This document shows positions 4,888 to 8,201 of a DNA stretch of 8,201 bases, piece after piece. Under the pieces are notes generated by a model. That model did not search any database and was not told the DNA's origin. It was given only the letters and a program-made list of their open reading frames with translations. The stretch is from a bacterium. GTDB taxonomy: Bacteria; Vulcanimicrobiota; CADAWZ01. The stretch lies in the NCBI GenBank assembly GCA_024409025.1, contig JAKSUM010000045.1, forward strand, positions 1 to 8,201. Direction: 5' to 3'. How positions within the stretch are numbered: position 1 is the first letter of the stretch; every line of letters begins with the position of its first letter. Position numbers and translations under genes: made by a program.

Positions 4888-6915
4888 ATGAGCGATTCCA
4901 AGAAAAATGGCAATTCGGGAGAATTTATATGTCTGGCGGCTGTTATTGCAGCCGCATTGGCCCTATATGCCCAGACGCTTCAGTTTGAATTTGTATATGA
5001 CGATATAGATTATATTCTTAAAAATTCTTATATCAACGGGAGCTCATTCACGTCTCCTGCAGACGCATTTATTCCGGGAGCTGTCAGAGGTGACATATAT
5101 ATTCCTTTTACCGTGCTTTTGTGGACATCGCTGTTTTCCATTTTCGGGAAAAACGCTGCCGCTTTCCATATGGTGTCAGTATTGTCCTATCTTCTCTCCA
5201 TTATTTCCCTATGGTCTTTTCTTGGCCGTATTTCAAAGGGCCGAATGTTTAAATTTGTCTCTGTGCTTCTCTTTGCCCTTCATCCTATCCATACAGAATG
5301 CGTTGCATGGATATCCGCATTAGGCTACAGCCTTTCCGCCGCCTGCTGCTTTATGTCGCTTCGGTTTTTTGCGGATTATATTGATGCCGATGGCCACCCT
5401 TTAGGAATTTTATTTTCTTCGCTTCTCTTCTGTATTTCATCGATGATGTTTCAGCCTGCCGGAGCTGTTGTCCCTATGCTTATGGTCGCCTACGCCATAT
5501 CTCTTAGAAGGGAGCGTCTTTGGAAAGGCCTTGCCGCGTCTTTTCTGCCGTTTGTTTCATCAGCCTGCTTCTGCATACTGTTTTATATGACAGTGAAGTC
5601 AAGCGAGAGATTTTCCTCGCAGGTATTTATTTCCGCTTACGACAAGCTTGAGACCGCAGGACATTCGCTTCTGAATCTTATCTGGCCTTCGGAGCTGACG
5701 CCTGTCTATCCAGCTCCATGCAATGCCGTATATATATTGGCTTTGTTTGCGATTGCCGGATTATGCGTATATGCCGCCTATGCAGACAAGAGCCGCCTTG
5801 CCGCCTTCCTTTCGATTTCTCTTGCCTGCAGCTATCTGCCTTACTCGAATCTCCTTTATAATATCCATTCATTTATGAATGACAGATATATGATGCTTCC
5901 GTCTTTTGCCTCATGCGCCCTGATTGCATTTGCATCTGAAAGGATTTACGATAAGTTTAAGGAAAAATTGCCTGTTGCGGCAATTGCGCCTGCTGTCGCT
6001 GCAGCCCTGATCTGTCTTTGCATGTCAGTTTGCTATATTCCCGTCTGGCGGAATGAGCTTACGCTTTGGAGCTATGCCTACAGCAGAAATCCTTCTTCGG
6101 AAATAACTGCTGGCAATCTGTCATTTATACTCTTTGCTCTTGACGAAAAGGAGGCTCTTTTGAAAATGGCAGAGGGCATGAATCATTCTCCGGCTGTAAA
6201 TCATATAAAGCTGAAAATCCTAAACGAGTGCGCTCCCGCCTCTGAGGCGGTAAGGTTTGCTGAGAATGCCGGAGATGATACCCCGCTGTTCCGCATATAC
6301 AGATCCTGCTCCTATATGAAGGCCGGACTGCCTGCCAAGGCGCTCAGGGAAATCGACGACCTTGAAAGGAATCCCGGAAAAGAGGCTATGCGTAACGGCC
6401 GTAATGGCGCAACTGTTATTGACGAGTATAATAAGGCCTCATTAAAGGCTTACTATTTGAACGGGATTGCCGATAAGGCATTGCTCTCTGCTCCTGATGC
6501 CCTTGGCGGAATATATGAAGTGGCTGGAAGGCCTGACATGTACACCTCTGCAGAGGGGCTTCGCGCTGTTTCCGGCGATTTGAAAAGATCTTTGGCTTCA
6601 ATGGATTCCTATGATCCCATGCATCCTGCCTCTATAGTGCTCCATACGGTTTCGCTGATAATGCTTAGGGGAAATGGCTCGTCGGATATATTAAGGAAGG
6701 ATGCGTTATGGCTTAGTAAGGCAGGCGAGGAAATTAAGAAGGGCAGAAAAATGGAGGCCCTGTCAATATTGAAAAAAATAACAGATTCCGATCCCTTCTG
6801 CTGTCCAGCTCTTATTCAGGCCGGAAGGATCTGTCTTTCCGAGGGAATGCGGCTTGAGGCTGAGGAGTTTTTCAACAAGGCATCTGAGACCGATCCCTCT
6901 TTTAAGGCCAGATGA
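4888..6915 (+). CDS. Polytopic GT-C-like membrane protein with C-terminal TPR-like region (TMTC-like)
   Basis: This is a 675-residue protein. An N-terminal membrane half (to about residue 385) has many hydrophobic helices, starting at 13-28. Right after the first helix is FVYDDIDYI (35-43), the acidic loop typical of GT-C glycosyltransferases. HPIHTECVAWIS (132-143), LTPVYPAP (270-277), SNLLYN with MNDRYMMLPS (320-339) and WRNELTLWSYAYSRNP (387-402) match the pattern of TMTC-like and related bacterial membrane/TPR proteins. The C-terminal 270 residues are helical with TPR-like units; the last, near 610-670, is clearest. TMTC proteins in animals are O-mannosyltransferases; here sugar donor and acceptor are unknown. 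ATG 4888 is chosen over an upstream in-frame TTG because AAGGTG (4876-4881) sits 6 nt before it. No clear promoter is seen; a terminator precedes it directly. Confidence 0.75.
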   Translation: MSDSKKNGNSGEFICLAAVIAAALALYAQTLQFEFVYDDIDYILKNSYINGSSFTSPADAFIPGAVRGDIYIPFTVLLWTSLFSIFGKNAAAFHMVSVLSYLLSIISLWSFLGRISKGRMFKFVSVLLFALHPIHTECVAWISALGYSLSAACCFMSLRFFADYIDADGHPLGILFSSLLFCISSMMFQPAGAVVPMLMVAYAISLRRERLWKGLAASFLPFVSSACFCILFYMTVKSSERFSSQVFISAYDKLETAGHSLLNLIWPSELTPVYPAPCNAVYILALFAIAGLCVYAAYADKSRLAAFLSISLACSYLPYSNLLYNIHSFMNDRYMMLPSFASCALIAFASERIYDKFKEKLPVAAIAPAVAAALICLCMSVCYIPVWRNELTLWSYAYSRNPSSEITAGNLSFILFALDEKEALLKMAEGMNHSPAVNHIKLKILNECAPASEAVRFAENAGDDTPLFRIYRSCSYMKAGLPAKALREIDDLERNPGKEAMRNGRNGATVIDEYNKASLKAYYLNGIADKALLSAPDALGGIYEVAGRPDMYTSAEGLRAVSGDLKRSLASMDSYDPMHPASIVLHTVSLIMLRGNGSSDILRKDALWLSKAGEEIKKGRKMEALSILKKITDSDPFCCPALIQAGRICLSEGMRLEAEEFFNKASETDPSFKAR

Positions 6916-7000
6916 TGAGCCATTTATAATTGATGTGCTGAAAGGCAAAAACGCATATAAGGGGAATTATATATTTATCAGTATTTTACGGAGGATTCAA

Positions 7001-7471
7001 ATGGCACATAAAAGCATGAAGGGAATACCTTCCATGATTGAGATTATGATTCTGAAGCTCAGCACTATGCAGATAACGCAGGATGAATTTTTTGATTTTC
7101 TGAAGTCCGAGCAGGCAAGACTGAAAGGTGTAATCGAGACCGTGAATGGGGTTGTCGAGTCTAAGGATGCCCCTCCGGAGGCAAAGGAAGCCGTGGCTTC
7201 GGAAGTATCCACCGGCATAATGGGTCTTGAATTTCTGATCGATGCTGCAAAGTATCTTGAGCAGTACAGGGACATTCCGTCTAAAAGTATCCTTGAGACC
7301 GGAATGATTATGGCCAAAAGAGGGCAGGAGCTTCTCAATATAGCTATGGAAAAGACATTGAACGGAGCAGAGGAAACGTTTGACAATTTTAAGGCTATAA
7401 GCTCGGCATCACCTGAGGACAGCATGTTCTCTGCAGGCATGTTCGGCGGCGGAATGATATCCAGATATTAG
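7001..7471 (+). CDS. Unrecognised helical protein (156 aa), next to mfd
   Basis: I do not recognise a family. The 156-residue product has no signal peptide or clear membrane helix and looks mostly alpha-helical and soluble. Segments rich in E, K, A, L and I run from about residue 25 to 135; the end is a Met/Gly-rich tail (SAGMFGGGMISRY). The start at ATG 7001 is favoured over an in-frame extension because GGAGG (6990-6994) is 6 nt upstream. That start region is nearly identical to the one of tuf. It lies 85 nt after the TPR protein gene and only 3 nt separate its stop from the mfd start, so it is probably co-transcribed and translationally coupled with mfd. A function in repair or transcription would be guesswork. 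Confidence 0.8.
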   Translation: MAHKSMKGIPSMIEIMILKLSTMQITQDEFFDFLKSEQARLKGVIETVNGVVESKDAPPEAKEAVASEVSTGIMGLEFLIDAAKYLEQYRDIPSKSILETGMIMAKRGQELLNIAMEKTLNGAEETFDNFKAISSASPEDSMFSAGMFGGGMISRY

Positions 7472-7474
7472 GCA

Positions 7475-8201
7475 ATGAATTCGGAATCTCTTCAAATTCT
7501 TAAATCTAGGCTTGAAAAGGGGGAGGAGGTCTCTGTATCGGGACTGACACCTTCTTCAAAGCCTTATTTCCTTTTTCTTCTTCAGAGGATAACCTCTAAA
7601 AGCATTATTTTTATTTCGCCTGACAGCTTTGCCTCCGAGGGCGTATGCGATGCCTTTTCCGTATTTTCGGATGTTCCGAGGCTTCATATTGATTTGAAAG
7701 GTGCCGGAGCTGAGGAGAGCTCAGCGTCTCTTCTGTCTTTGCCTCCTGTATGCGCGGCATTCAGCGATATATCCTCAGCCTTTGAAAAGCTTCAGGATCC
7801 GTCGGAAGGGAGCAGAAGCTCCATACTGCTAAAACGGGGCATGCGGATTAATATGGAGCATCTTGCCGGAATGCTTTCCGACGGCGGATTCCGTAAGACC
7901 GGCACTGCCGAAAACAGAAAGGAATTTTCCGTAAGGGGAGGGATATTCGACATATTCCCTCCGGCAGGAGAGCCTGTCAGAATTGAGTTCTTCGGCGATG
8001 AGATAGATTCTCTAAGGGTATTCGATCCGGAAACACAGAGAAGCAGGGAGGAAATAGGCTCGGCATCCGTATATACAGGAGCATCCGGCCTTGGATCTTC
8101 GTCCATATTTGACTATTTTTCCCCTGAATCCTCGATAGCTGTTTTTGATGAGATGCCTCTTCTCAGACTTGGAATTATTGAAAGCGGCGCATGGGGCGTT
8201 T
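7475..8201 (+). CDS. mfd: Transcription-repair coupling factor Mfd, 5' part (runs off the window)
   Basis: Mfd removes stalled RNA polymerase and recruits UvrA to damaged DNA. The open frame from ATG 7475 gives 242 residues before the window ends. Recognition rests on FSVRGGIFDIFPPAGEPVRI (151-170) and EFFGDEIDSLRVFDPETQRS (171-190), the UvrB-homology signature of Mfd (and UvrB); linkage to UvrB is less likely given the text after it. GEEVSVSGLTPSSKPYFLF (16-34) matches the start of the family's first domain. The helicase and RNA polymerase-binding domains lie outside the window. No strong ribosome binding site is seen: the start is 3 nt after the previous stop, suggesting coupling. The region before residue 150 is short and divergent and lacks a recognisable proline-tryptophan/LPY-type motif. 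Confidence 0.85.
   Translation, partial: MNSESLQILKSRLEKGEEVSVSGLTPSSKPYFLFLLQRITSKSIIFISPDSFASEGVCDAFSVFSDVPRLHIDLKGAGAEESSASLLSLPPVCAAFSDISSAFEKLQDPSEGSRSSILLKRGMRINMEHLAGMLSDGGFRKTGTAENRKEFSVRGGIFDIFPPAGEPVRIEFFGDEIDSLRVFDPETQRSREEIGSASVYTGASGLGSSSIFDYFSPESSIAVFDEMPLLRLGIIESGAWGV

Noticed and set aside
6921..6961. Promoter before the 156-aa gene (TATAAT at 6925-6930, TATAAG at 6956-6961)
   Set aside because: Neither has a convincing -35 box at 16-18 bp, so I did not list it; the gene may be read from upstream.
1..8201. CRISPR array, insertion sequence or prophage
   Set aside because: No spaced direct repeats, transposase, integrase or terminal inverted repeats are visible.

Overview
This is a bacterial chromosomal segment carrying the translation/transcription block tRNA-tuf-rpmG-secE-nusG-rplK-rplA, followed by a break in the usual gene order. 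EF-Tu is 397 residues, L33 is of the zinc-binding (two CxxC) type, SecE is the short one-helix form, and strong GGAGG-type ribosome binding sites are common. The sequence does not fix the phylum. Moderate GC, frequent AGA arginine codons, and a TMTC-like glycosyltransferase/TPR protein would suit a deep-branching Gram-negative lineage (for example Elusimicrobiota, Lentisphaerota, Omnitrophota or a deltaproteobacterial group), but that is only a guess.

Layout, all on the + strand. (1) 59-195: an extremely small predicted lipoprotein (29 aa) closed by a strong intrinsic terminator. (2) 215-572: a consensus promoter driving tRNA-Gly(UCC), tRNA-Thr(GGU) and tRNA-Arg(CCU), followed by a hairpin. 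(3) 659-1968: a second promoter and tuf. (4) 1969-2302: a 334-base gap with two hairpins and a promoter whose -10 element lies in a perfect 17-bp palindrome. (5) 2303-4786: rpmG, secE, nusG, rplK and rplA. The rplA ribosome binding site is embedded in a leader that folds as a kink-turn RNA resembling ribosomal protein leaders. A strong terminator follows rplA. (6) 4888-6915: a polytopic GT-C-like membrane protein with a TPR-like C-terminus. (7) 7001-7471: an unrecognised helical 156-aa protein. (8) 7475 to the window edge: the 5' part of mfd.

The first half supplies elongation (EF-Tu, tRNAs), protein export (SecE), transcription elongation/antitermination (NusG) and large-subunit ribosomal proteins (L33, L11, L1). 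In most bacteria rplJ-rplL-rpoB-rpoC follow rplA; here they do not. The unknown 156-aa gene sits 3 nt upstream of mfd and uses a translation start region almost identical to that of tuf.

I did not find a complete undescribed system such as a defence island, CRISPR array or mobile element. The most interesting points are the kink-turn leader in front of rplA with a competing hairpin, the tuf-like start region on an unknown gene coupled to mfd, the 29-aa lipoprotein, and the divergent N-terminus of Mfd.
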